The position numbers were made by a program, and so were the translations under genes. Below, one piece after another: positions 46,737-57,827 of a stretch of 64,000 nt of DNA. Position 1 is the first letter of the stretch; every line of letters begins with the position of its first letter. A model generated the notes under the pieces. It was not told the DNA's origin. It did no database searches and saw only the letters and a list, made by a program, of their open reading frames with translations. The stretch comes from Dendrobium chrysotoxum. Its lineage: Eukaryota; Streptophyta; Magnoliopsida; Asparagales; Orchidaceae. The DNA lies in contig CM034305.1 of the NCBI GenBank assembly GCA_019925795.1, positions 58,950,573 through 59,014,572 of the forward strand, in the 5' to 3' direction.

Positions 46737-49700
46737 CTAACAGGGGATTGCTCCACAATCATAATCCTCCTTGAGTAAAGAAACAAAACAAGGATGAACA
46801 TTATTACTACTAAAGTCTTCCCAAAAGAAATCAAAAGATTGAGCATAGTTAGCATAAAAATCTGCTAACTTATTACTCATACTATTCACATTATGAAATA
46901 AAACTTGATGAAATCCATCAAGAAAAGAAAACCCCTCGATCTTCGGATATCCTGCATTGACGGGCAGCTTATTCATAATCTTCTTAACCAAATAAATAAC
47001 ATTTTTTATTGTCTTCTTCAGTGATGATCCCCCTTGTACTCATACATCCATTCTTGAATAAACCACTTAGCCGACAAGATAGCAAAAAGCTCCAAGTGAT
47101 AAGAATCCCAATGCACACATTTCTTTCCAAAGGCACATAAAAATCTGCCTTGATGATCCCTAAAAACTCCCCCAACTCCAGCAATGTAATTACTCCCAAG
47201 AGACGCATGAATGTTAATTTTAATCCATTCGGGAGGAGGAGGGTGCCGAAGAGAAGACAACTCAAAGAGCTTGTTAGTACCCCAGTATTCTGAATTTCCT
47301 TTGAAGGATGCCGCAGCTATACAAACTGCAGTAGTAGCAATGACTGTGCAGTTGTCCTCCTTTCCACCATGAGTAACTTTGTTCCTACTCAACCAACTGA
47401 AGAATATAGCAGAGCAATAGACATTCCCAATGAAAGGGCCAGCAAAAGCAAATCTTTTCAAGCACAACCAGTAGTCTTTAAGAGAGGAGAAAACAGGGAT
47501 AGAGACCCCCCAACTCCGTAGAACATTAAGTTCTTATAAAAGCTTACAACAATTAACCGCTATATGATCCACATTTTCCATTGCCTCACAACCTCTGGGA
47601 CACCCTGCATTCGTAGCTAACCTCCTATGCAGCAAAAACTCATTTGTAGGTATAGCATTAAGGCCTAAATGCCACCAAAACAAGTCAAATCTCTTCTCCA
47701 TCGCCAATGCAGGTCTTCAGCACCATTCCCACTACATTTACGGGAAATCAAAGAAGATAAAGATTCGCCTGAGCACATAGATAAAAGCTCCAGCTGATCA
47801 CCACCATCCTCTTGAATAATAGGAACCTGCTTTATAGCCTCCACTAGCTGTTGGCTAAAAAACTAATGTAGCTTACCTTCGTCCCAAACACCATTGGAAA
47901 TAAAACTGTCTAGCCGAAGCATGGGATCATCCAAATTTACCATAAATGTTGGCCATTTAGCTAAAGGCTTATCAAACAACCAAATATCATTCAAGGTGTG
48001 AATAGAAACACCATCATACACTCTCCACCTAACCACATTTCTTAAAGACTTAAAGCCATTAACAATAATTTTCATTGTAGGAGAGCTATAACTTCTCAAC
48101 TGAAAATTCTAGATCTGATGCCCGTACTTTATTCTCATCAATCTTTATAAAAAAGAAGAAGAATTGGAGATTAAATTCCACGCAAACTTTTCCTACAGAC
48201 AGCTCACCTTGGAAGCAATGGAGTGAACTCCTTGGCCACCCAACCTCCTCGGCCTGCAAAGAACATCCCAAGAAACATAATGTAGCCCTTTACTCCCATC
48301 TTGTTTGTTCCACAAAAAGTCCCTACACATTATATCCAAAGCATCAAGAATAGCCATTGGAACCAGAGAATGAGCAGCAAGAAAAATAGAAAGGGAAGAA
48401 AAGATAGTTTTAGCCAGAAGCACCTTCCCTGCAAGAGAAATGAAATGATTGCCCCAAACATTCAAATACTTAGATGATTTCCCCAACAGATTACTATAAT
48501 CAATAGCTATTGCCCTTTTCAAAGAAATCTTTACACCAAGGTACATAAACTCTTTCACCACTTTGAAACCCAATATCATGGCAAGAGACCTCCTTCTAGA
48601 CTTCCTGACTGATCTCCAAAAAAAAATTGAAGATTTCTGAACGTTGACCTTCTGACCAGTCCACCTACAATACTCCAATAAGATATTATTTGACTTCTTC
48701 ACCTTCCTACCATTTGCTTCCAAAAACAAAATAATATCATCTGCATATAACAGATGAGAAACAATCTCAACATAGGCGCCACTTTAATACCCAAACCTCT
48801 CCCTCTCTGAGCAATATCATCTGACAGGAGTTGGGAGCATAAAATGAATAGATACGTGACAAGGGACAGCCTTGCCTAAACCCACTCTTGGCTTCAATCC
48901 AACTAGACTCATTGCCATTAATCAAAATAGAAAATTTTGGGTCCTAGACACATTGAAGAAGAAGATTAGCAAACATGTGTGGGAAACCAAAATTTTCCAA
49001 TACTTGTCTAAGAGTAGACCACCCCATGCTATCATAAGCTTGCTCCATATCGATTTTAATAGCCATAAGACCTTTCTTGGACTTAGAATATCTGAACTCG
49101 TTACATACTTCTTGGGTTAAGAGAATGTGATCAGAAATAGAATGGCCTTTTACAAAACCCACTCGTTCCTCTGAAATCAACTTAGGAATAATACCAATCA
49201 TTCTCTTTAAAAGTAACTTAGCCACTAACTTATAAACCGACAAACAAAGGCTAATAGGTTGGTAATTAGAAGGGGTCAAGGGATTCTCAACTTTAGGGAT
49301 AAGAACAACCAAAGTTTCCGTCCAACTAGGACTCAAAAAACCTATCCTAAAAAAATGATCAATGGCCTTCCACACCTCTTCTCGAATAATTTGCCAATAG
49401 GTTTTAATGAAAGAATAAGAAATACCATCTATACCAGGAGAGATATTAGATTCCAACTGATCCACCACTTGGTCCAGCTCCTCCTGCTTAAAATCAGCAA
49501 GAAGACAAATTCTGTCATGTTCGTCCAGCACATGAACAGGTTTCGGCCATCCCTTCAACTTGCAATTTCTCTCCTTCCATTTATTTCCAAAATATTCATT
49601 AAAGATCCCTTCTATCTGATGTTGATACTCCACCAAATCCCCATTATTATTTTTAACCTGATGAATCCAATTAGCATTTGTCCTTTCCGATGCAAAAGCA

Positions 49701-50812
49701 TGAAAATACTTTGAGTTGGAATCTCCATCAGTTAACCAATGAGCTTTAGCTCTCTGCCTCCACCAAGTGTTGAGACGGCCAAGAGTAATGTTCATCTTGT
49801 GAACCTTCGATTGAAGCAACAGCAGTCTATCTTCGATAAGCCCTCCTAATTCAACTTCTTCAATTTGGAGATTCAAAATCTCCTTCTTCAGCTTCTGTTT
49901 CAATTCTGTCAAATTCTTATGCTTTGATCTACTCCAGAAAAAAAGAGCTTTCAATACTCTCCTGAACCTCACATTGAGAGACGTTGCTTCATCTTTATTC
50001 ACCCTCTTACCCCAAGCCTTAGAAATAATAGCAGCCGAGGCAGGGTATGAGGACCAAACATCTTCAAATCTTAAATGTTGTTTCTTCTGAAAACTAGAAA
50101 AGAGCAGCTTGATAAGAATGGGACAGTGATCAGAAGCTATACGAGGAAGATGAAGCACTACTGGCAATTGAAGAACATCAAAGCAAGCTGAATTTAGAAG
50201 ACACCTATCCAATCTTTCAAGAATCCGAGCACCACCTTTCTTATTGTTACACCATGTGAATTTAGATCCAATTACTCTCACATCATGTAGATCCATAATG
50301 TTCATAAAACAGCTCATATCTTGCACTCTCTGAGATAGAACGAATTTCTTCCCTCCTTTCTTATCCTCCTGAGACAAAATACAGTTAAAGTCCCCACCTA
50401 TGATACAAGGGAGATTAAATTTTGAAATCCCTTCAAGATCACTCCACAAGGTTCTCCTCTTCAAATGGACATTATTGCCATAAGCTGAAACAATGTTCCA
50501 CTTCCCTATAGTAGCACCATTTAATTCCCCCCCCCCCCAAACAACTTGAGAAGAATCACTTAAGACAGAAAAAGAAACCAAGCCCTTTCTCCAGCAAACC
50601 ATAATACCTCCTGATAATCCATCAGCATGATGAATGAAAAAATCCCAATTGATACCAATGAACCTATCACACTCATGTCTATCAAAAGAAGAGATCTTAG
50701 TCTCAAGAAGACCAACAAACATCACTTCATGCGCCTTCACAAATTCCTTCAAGTAGTGAGAGGCTACACTCTTCCTAGCCCCCCTGCAATTCCAAAAAGC
50801 AATGGACGACAT
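46737..50812 (-). pseudogene. LINE-3 ORF2 (endonuclease, RT, RNase H)
   Basis: About 1350 codons, close to the usual length for plant L1 ORF2. The first 622 codons are open. Endonuclease motifs are WNCRGARKS, GLLETKIS, CIIGGDFNCILSQEDKKGG and RIASDHCPILI, all catalytic residues kept. RT motifs are VVLIPKVENPLTPSNYQPIS, GFVKGHSISDHILLTQEV and KIDMEQAYDSMGW. A stop at 48944 and frameshifts near 48870 and 48770 follow, then SHLLYADDIILF with an intact YADD (48736-48747). The RNase H domain (about 47250-46740) reads KINIHASLGSN, so its first Asp is His, and it has a frameshift near 47010. It was probably a functional source lineage; this copy is dead. Confidence 0.88.
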
Positions 50813-52973
50813 TATTGATAAGAATTGGGATTGCTCCCTTTCCTATCCTTAACACTACTACCAACCTTCCTACCATGGTTAATAATATTATCCTTTCCCA
50901 AGGATTTCAATTGCTTATGTAGCTTAAAATATGACTTATGATAGGGAATACTTGAGTTCGCAGGTAATCCAGAAGGACTTACCTGAGTTCGCAAGCAACC
51001 CTTCACAACTTTGTCAATTGAAGAAGAAGGCAACCCTTCCTTGATAAGTTCTAGCTTGCGAGAGCTAGGAACCGGAATCTCACCACAATCAATGGCATTA
51101 ACATCTCCATCATAATCAGACTTAATCAAAGGATCAATACCCAATTCTAACGCCTCATCCCCCACAACAGATTCTTTATTAGAGCCTTTCTCAACATCCT
51201 GAAGAACCAAGGCATCCTCAGCCGACTTAGGAGGAATACCCAAGACAACTTCTCCCTCCTCCACTTCCATATCACCACCAAAACTTTTGTTTTCAATGCT
51301 CCCAATGTTTCCTTTAAGCTTCCTTGTTGTAACAATGCCTCGATCCTCCTCCATTTGATCACATAAAATTTGAAATTTGTTCTCCATACTAAAAGTAGTT
51401 GGCTTTGGATTAGAATTTATTACCTTGGAACCATAAACATCTTCCCCTAAATCACCAAACGATTTAGACAGTAGTCCAGCAACAGACTCCAAACACTCCC
51501 CACCAGCCGTAGATAAAGCACCTTCTTTACTCAGCATAAAGTCTTTCCTAACCACCTCTCCTTCCTTGTTCACAGCCTTAACCAGACCTCTTTCTAATAA
51601 AGCTTCAGGAACACCAGCAGCTGCATCTTGCTTGTTCAAAGGCCTTCTCTTCACATTCACTTGATTGCTCACTCTCTTATTCCTTCTATAGTTCGCATGA
51701 ATCCAAGAGCCATAGGATTCTTTAGCATCGAGCTCTCGTACTCCAAAAGTTTGATCCTCCACAACTAGGTTACTTGAAGTATTACCTTTATTCTTCTCCT
51801 CCACCCTCTTTTTTCCACAACCACTACTAACATGGCCGATCAAACCACATTCATAGAAAAAGGAAGAAATTCTTTCATATTAGATTTTCTGAAAGAACCT
51901 ACCAGCCATCCCTTCCACCCAAACTCCCAATGGAAGAGGTTTGTCCAATTCCACTCGAACACAAACCCTCGCAAATTCCCTCCTCCCCTAATTAAACATA
52001 TTCCCATCCATCATCAAAGGAGCTCCTACCATAGAAGATATTAAAGCCACATTATCTTCATCCCAACATTGCAAAGGCAAATGAGGCATTCTAATCCAAA
52101 TAGGAGAAGTCAAACCTTTCAAAGTATTAGGAGAAAAATCAGTAGTCCACCTCTCCATTCCAACAATGTGATTATTGACAAACCATGAACCACCTGTTAG
52201 AACACCTTCCATCGCCTCAACTGTCCTGAAAGAGCACAAATACCATCCCTTCCCTAGGGTTGTAAAGTGAAACAGACCAAAAGTAGCCCATTGACGTCTC
52301 AAATCCCAAGCTACAACATGGGAAGGTGATTCACTTCCAAACACCTTAGCAACCAAAGGAAATTCAAGTTTCTTAGCATTCATAACTTCAAAAGCTTCAA
52401 TCAATTTAACAGCTTTCCCATCCTCCGATAGAACCACATTACCCTTATCACAATTTAACTTGATATATGAGATTTCTTCCATGGATTAGCCATAATGCCA
52501 TCTGCTGCTTTGTTCTCAGGTAAAATCGCAGGCACTGGAACGGCATTACCACCAAAACTCACATCAGCTTTCCCTAAAGAACCAAAAGGCGTCCCAATAA
52601 GATTATGATTATTTTAGTTAACCATATTCAGGACATTCGCATTTATCTTACTGTCTTGAACAGGGATTGCATTTGAATGTCCGGACCGATTAACAAAAAT
52701 ATTCATACTAGAAGATGAAGCCTCAGGATCTAGTGTTTTAGCCGGAGAAAAGCCTGAATTTTTCAATAAACGAGGGGTCTTACAATCAGCATTCAAAGAA
52801 ATTTCTTTACCCTTACCCTCCACATGTTTTATCGGGCTAGGATGAGAATCAACAAAATCGAAAATGACTATTCCACCATTAGACTTTCGTCTACGCACAA
52901 CGTCAAAACCACAAACATCACCATTGCGAACACCACCCTGATTCCCTTGAAACTCCTTGTTTATCAGATCCAA
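50812..52973 (-). pseudogene. LINE-3 ORF1 (DUF4283 and zinc knuckle)
   Basis: The frame starts at the ATG at 52973 (MDLINKEFQGNQGG). After an N-terminal disordered part and a stop, the DUF4283 domain spans about 52480-51990 (KGWYLCSFRTVEAMEGVLTG, NTLKGLTSPIWIRMPHLPLQ) and continues past a stop as FARVCVRVELDKPLPLGVW. A knuckle YECGLIGHVSSGC follows at about 51860, with its first Cys replaced. The 330-residue C-terminal part is polar, Lys/Glu/Gly-rich and without recognised domain. The last codons overlap ORF2: the stop TAA and the ATG of ORF2 share an A at 50812. In intact elements it would coat the RNA. Confidence 0.8.
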
Positions 52974-53187
52974 TCTGTTGAAGGAAGAGTTCTACAAATT
53001 TGAATAAGAAGATGGCCGGCGGCCATCTGCCGCCATGAATGTAACCTCAGCCGGAAAAATCGAGGGAAACGAAGAAGAAGAAAATTTGAAAATTGGCAAC
53101 TTTCTCTCTCTAAAAACATGGAGCTTCTCTCTCTATTTCTTCTCTCGAGGAGCTATTTCTTTCAATTTTCCTCTCCTTTCTCCTTAC

Positions 53188-53190
<3 letters not shown>

Positions 53191-53219
<29 letters not shown>

Positions 53220-53224
53220 CTTCT
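53191..53224. repeat. (AT)14 tract with right LINE target duplication
   Basis: Fourteen AT units followed by ACTTCT. The last 20 bases repeat the sequence at 46662-46681. Confidence 0.9.
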
Positions 53225-54510
53225 ATTAATAGTAATAATACCATTAATTACACTAAAGTAGCCATAGTAATCTGCATAGATGAATAGCTGAGATAAACAC
53301 TTATTGCTTATATAAATTTAGGTGGAATGTGGGCTATTTTGATGTAATAGTTGTGATGTTTGGTTGGGCCATTTAAGGGGAATTTATGAATGGGATAACC
53401 TTAGCTTAAGGGGTTATGTGGTTATGAGGTGGAGGCTTGAGCTTCTGAATTATGAAGGGAGGAATGATGGGCTATTGTTTATATGGCACGTTTAATAAAA
53501 AGTATTCGCTATTAACAGAGAACGTAGAGTTGTTGCTTGAGTGTGAAATGGGCTGGTTTCAGCAATGGGCTTTAGGTAGGAGGAAGGGCAGTAGGTAAGT
53601 GGAGAGGGGCTTGGGCAAGGTGATGTGGGCAGATTTGAGTTCCTTTTTTTTTTGTTCACCAAGAGGTGGGCTTTGAACCTATAGTGGAATGCATAACGCC
53701 ACATTATATTAATACATTTATTTGATTGGAAACTAATCTTTATTTACGGCATAAGTCAGCCATCACATTATTAATTTGTTTTATTTGGCTCTAACTTAAA
53801 CCTCAAATTAATAAGTCTTAAAAGCGTGCTGCTAGCTTGCCAAAATGACATTGAAATTCTTATCTCCCCTATTAAACTATCCCTGACTTACCTCTAATAA
53901 ACAAGGGAATGAAGAAAAGAAATAGAAAATAACAAAAGATATAATCTCCCTTTTTTTATGAGGACTGACACCCTCTACTTTCAGGGATTCCTTTTATCTT
54001 TACCTTAAAGTAAGGAGGAAGTGGAGATGCAGAGATGCTGTGAGCAGTTGACGAAAGTGAGGGATATCCGTCAGATGGACTTTTACGCTGAATTGATATT
54101 CACACAAGAAGTTGTGAGGGAGTTCGTCACTATAGATGGACCTCCGCATAGATGTAGGTGAGAAACTTGGGTTGTGAAGGGAGCAACCGAACGGGCATTG
54201 GGCTGGAGATCGGAAGTCAGGCATAGGCTATTTGGATGGGATTTTGGAAGACATGAGTGCAGAAGAAATGTGTGAGATGTTCGGCAGTGTGGTATTCAAC
54301 AACTAGAAAGGGGAAATGCAGAAGGTCCACTATAGTTTGTGAAGATTCCTTCGCCTGTTGACAAAGGGGTCGTGGTTTGTACGTGAACAGATGAGCAAGA
54401 GTTCGGCTAGGAACTCTCTCGAAGGGAGTGGGAGGTTATTTCAATAAAGACTAAACATGATTAATAATTATATTAAGAGATTAAGTATGTTTAAAAAAAA
54501 TTTAAAAATA
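53225..54510. other. Unassigned, moderately GC-richer DNA
   Basis: No recognisable gene. It contains G-rich stretches with repeated GGGCT (53540-53680) and a segment of mixed composition at 54000-54430 with no consistent open frame. It could be degenerate coding or transposon sequence. Confidence 0.4.
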
Positions 54511-54720
54511 GGCAAAATCGCCCGTGCAATGGGCGACTTAACCTTATCTTATACTCCGACATGGCGAGGAAGTGCCACCTCAGCAGGATCTAGCATTAGT
54601 CGCCCGTTTAAAGGGAAACTTATGGTAAGTTGCCATTTAAATGGGCAACTTACCATAAGTCGCCCGTTAATCAGGCGACTTACAGCTAGTTAAATTGCTG
54701 GCATAAGTTGCCAGTTAAAT
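54511..54720. repeat. Cluster of four hairpins built from TAAGTCGCC-type units
   Basis: Perfect stems are TCGCCC/GGGCGA (54518-54536), TATGGTAAGTTGCC/GGCAACTTACCATA around a 9-nt loop (54621-54657), TAAGTCGCC/GGCGACTTA (54656-54682), and CTGGCA/TGCCAG (54698-54714). The second and third share bases, so alternative foldings compete. The units share the core TAAGT(C/T)GCC and loops with TTAA. It lies on the far side of the PMD/MULE genes and could be the subterminal part of that element. Confidence 0.75.
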
Positions 54721-55235
54721 TGCTCATGAGTAGAAGACATTTTTAACTACAGGTTGTTTTCATCCTACCATAAGACATTTTTTTCAATTTTAGAAGGTAC
54801 TTATTAAGATAATTTTATATAGGTAACTCTAGCAAGTCGATGTATGTATAACTTAATGTTAATATGTATGCACTCCTTGATTTCATTAATAAACTTGTAC
54901 ACAAAGGAAATTTTAATATATCACTGAAAGACTTTTGCTTTGTGAATTTTTTTTTAATTATTGTGATTTGAACTCATATCAACAATCTTATTTTTTTAAA
55001 AAATTTTAAGTAGTCTGTAATCATTTTTTGTCACACTTCTTTAATAGTTTAATTATTGACTATGTGATTAAAATACAGTGTGGTTTAGTGTTGCTTTTTT
55101 ACTTGCATATTTATAACTTGAAATACATTTTAAAAGCGTGGCAATGAAAATAAAGCTAAACACAATAATTTTACATATTGTTCTTTACTATTACATATGC
55201 TGCAGTAGATATTGTACACGAGTTTGAAGCTGTGT

Positions 55236-55808
55236 CTAGGTAGGACAACATCTGAAGCAGAGCTGAAATTCTAGTTGTATTTGCTGCCAATCTTCTCCAT
55301 TAAGAAAATCCTTATGCTTACCATGTTCAGGACATTGCAGTAACATTTTATAGCAATCTAGTATGTGTTGATCTTTATCAGGAGACTAATAACAATATAG
55401 AATACAATGGTCTATATCTAGCATAGACCTTCCAATCTCTGGTTCAACTATACCTTCTTTATCAAGACCAAGTTCCCGAATTTGACCCTTAACGAAGTCT
55501 ATTGGTACAAGGTGGCGGTCATGAACACTAAAGCTGTGTTGTAGATAATTCCAAACCACATCTCGAAGTTTAGGGCCAGCTCTACATTCCTTGATTTTTT
55601 TTACTTCATCATGTTTGTGCCACAGTAAGCAATCCTGATCGTCATCCTAGGAATGCATAACACACCTGAATAGTTCATTTGATGTTACCTTGGCTTCAAG
55701 GATCTCATCTGTAGGAAAAGATAAACTTTCACGCAGGTGCCTACTTCCATCTCTAATACGTTGCTTAGTTTGGACAGCTCTGGTAGCATCCAAAATAGGG
55801 AAGTACAT
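55236..55808 (-). pseudogene. Unrecognised 190-codon coding remnant
   Basis: The minus-strand frame opens with ATG at 55808 (MYFPILDATRAVQTKQRIRD) and runs to TAG at 55236-55238, interrupted only by two TAG codons. Its composition is that of a soluble, charged protein. Segments such as CLLWHKHDEVKKIKECRAGP, VHDRHLVPIDFVKGQIRELG and LLQCPEHGKHKDFLNGEDWQ contain paired His and Cys residues, but I cannot match it to a family. It lies 2 kb downstream of the PMD gene on the same strand. It may be a third gene of the Mutator-like element, a captured host exon, or an old unrelated gene. Confidence 0.55.
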
Positions 55809-57827
55809 TCTTGATTAATTTACCTGAAATGATAGTTTTGGTTCATCCATTAAATATTCTAAGTCAGCGAAGGTCAAATGAATAAAATAAATTTAATCTA
55901 AAGTAAGTCATCAAATATATATATTTCTATTTTTCAAAGTTTAATAATTGAAAGTAAAATCTTTAAAATAAAATAAACCAATATTTTGATTAAAATTTAC
56001 AAATCACTATTTTAATTTTTAAAAAAAATTAATTATTAAACATTATTGAGATATAATTAATCATAAGAACTTCCCCCTATGAGAAACCTACACCTTATAA
56101 TAAAAAACCCCTATTCAATTGAACATATTTGATAGGGGATGATCTCCAAGCAAATAAAAATAAAATGCCATTTTGTTATTGAGAACCTTATGAAATAATA
56201 ATTTTATGCTTCAAATTAATGTATTATTTTTATACTAAATCACAAAATATTTTAAATTTATTTACATTAATTAGATGGGTTCAAAAAGAGAGAAGGTTAT
56301 CAACTACAACTATCAAAGATAAGACAACTAATCTGCAAAAGAATTTAAAGAATTTAAGCAAATGGAATTCTAATTATAGCTTCCAAACCCATTATATTAC
56401 AATCAAGATATAATTATGGAGATTGTTAGTCTAAATAGGCATTTCATATTTATGTGACTTGCATATTCTTAATTATCTTTATTTTCTTATTATCTATTGA
56501 TAGATTATAAATTATTATTACTATCCATTAAGATACATATTATCAATTTAATAGTAGTATTATAATTTTTATAGCATTTGTATGATTTGCATAAAGAGAT
56601 CTACATAAGTTAATTATTAATTATGGAAATTATAAATCTATTAATAATGTGAGTGGGAGGCCTGAAGAAATTAAATTAGATAATAAAATAATATTACATT
56701 ATAGCCCATTAAGTCTTCCTATGGTGATCATTAAGAAAATAATCACATTCATTATGATAATTACTAATGAATTAGGAATTCTAATAAGCTCTCATAGTTT
56801 TCAAAACTTTAATGTATGTAATTTAACTTTGTTTCTTAGAGCTTTTGCTACAACCATAGATTCCTCCCTTCTTTTCCATCTCTTTATCATGAATTTACAT
56901 CTAAATCTTTATCAAATGGTCCTCTTCATTTTGTTATAGAATTAGACTTATGTGCGTGGATTTTATCTATCATTAAAGGTGGTTGGTTTCTTGTTGCTTT
57001 CACTTATTTCATTATTATCAAAAAATTATATAGCATAACTTTAAAATAATCATAAAAAATTATATTCCTTCCTAAGTACTAGTATGACAATTTTTATACT
57101 TTATAATAGTTTATATTCTCTAAAGTAATTCATAGCATCTAAATCCAAATGTAATTACAAAAATATGAAATCAATTTAAACAATCCATTTATGATTTATT
57201 TATATAATCATTCATCATAGAAGCTACATGCTATAAGAGTTTATTATACATAAATAAGCCATATCTACCCACTTACAAAGTTCAACATGACTAAATCTAT
57301 TACTAAGGCTACACTCAACTTTTCTATTATTTTCTTAGCTTGCTTGACCTTCTTTAACACTACAAAGTTTAGCCTACTAGAAACTATTAATAGTAGATAG
57401 TGAGTCTATTAACCCACCAGTGACTCCAAATCAAACATTTAAACCATATTATGTAACTATGGTTTATTAAGCTTGATGTTAATTATTAAACATAGCATAG
57501 TATAACATGTTAACATAATAAGGTGAGTAAATCATCATATTATATATGAAAACATTATGAATCATAATAGCACATAATGATAATATGATGTGACAATATA
57601 ATAAAACATATTAAAAAGCATTCATTAAAATATTTAATAGATCATAAGAGGCATGTGATTATTGAAATATATAGTGATAATATGATGTGACATAAATATG
57701 AAATGCCTATATAGAAATTGTTCCCTAAAGAGACAAAAGCATTCATTTAAAAAACATACAAAGCCACATTTACAATAGTTACTACATATGCAATAAGCAA
57801 ACCAAATCCAGTACATGAAAGTATCAG
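55809..57827. other. AT-rich DNA between the unknown remnant and the PMD gene
   Basis: Very AT-rich, with no recognisable gene. Open frames at 56219-56413 and 56649-56939 (+) are AT-biased and without motif. The string AATTGTTCCCTAAAGAGACA at 57716-57735 recurs at 59853-59872. Confidence 0.5.

Larger units (their letters stand above)
46682..53190 (-). mobile_element. Nearly full-length L1-type LINE (LINE-3)
   Basis: It reads on the minus strand from about 53190 to an A-run at 46682-46691. It has a 5' leader, ORF1, ORF2 and a short 3' UTR. The 20-bp ATATATATATATATACTTCT flanks it on both sides (46662-46681 and 53205-53224), a target duplication typical of L1 integration. The right copy has extra AT units, so the exact 5' end is uncertain within 14 bases. 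It is the youngest LINE here, yet both ORFs carry a few stops and frameshifts. Confidence 0.92.

Noticed and set aside
46502..46758. Cys/Val repeat frames on the minus strand
   Set aside because: Translation of the CA microsatellite; not a cysteine-rich peptide gene.
49259..49714. 151-codon plus-strand frame
   Set aside because: Antisense shadow of LINE-3 ORF2, which has clear RT motifs.
54457..54693. 78-codon frame across the hairpin cluster
   Set aside because: Explained by the inverted repeats; no codon bias or motif.
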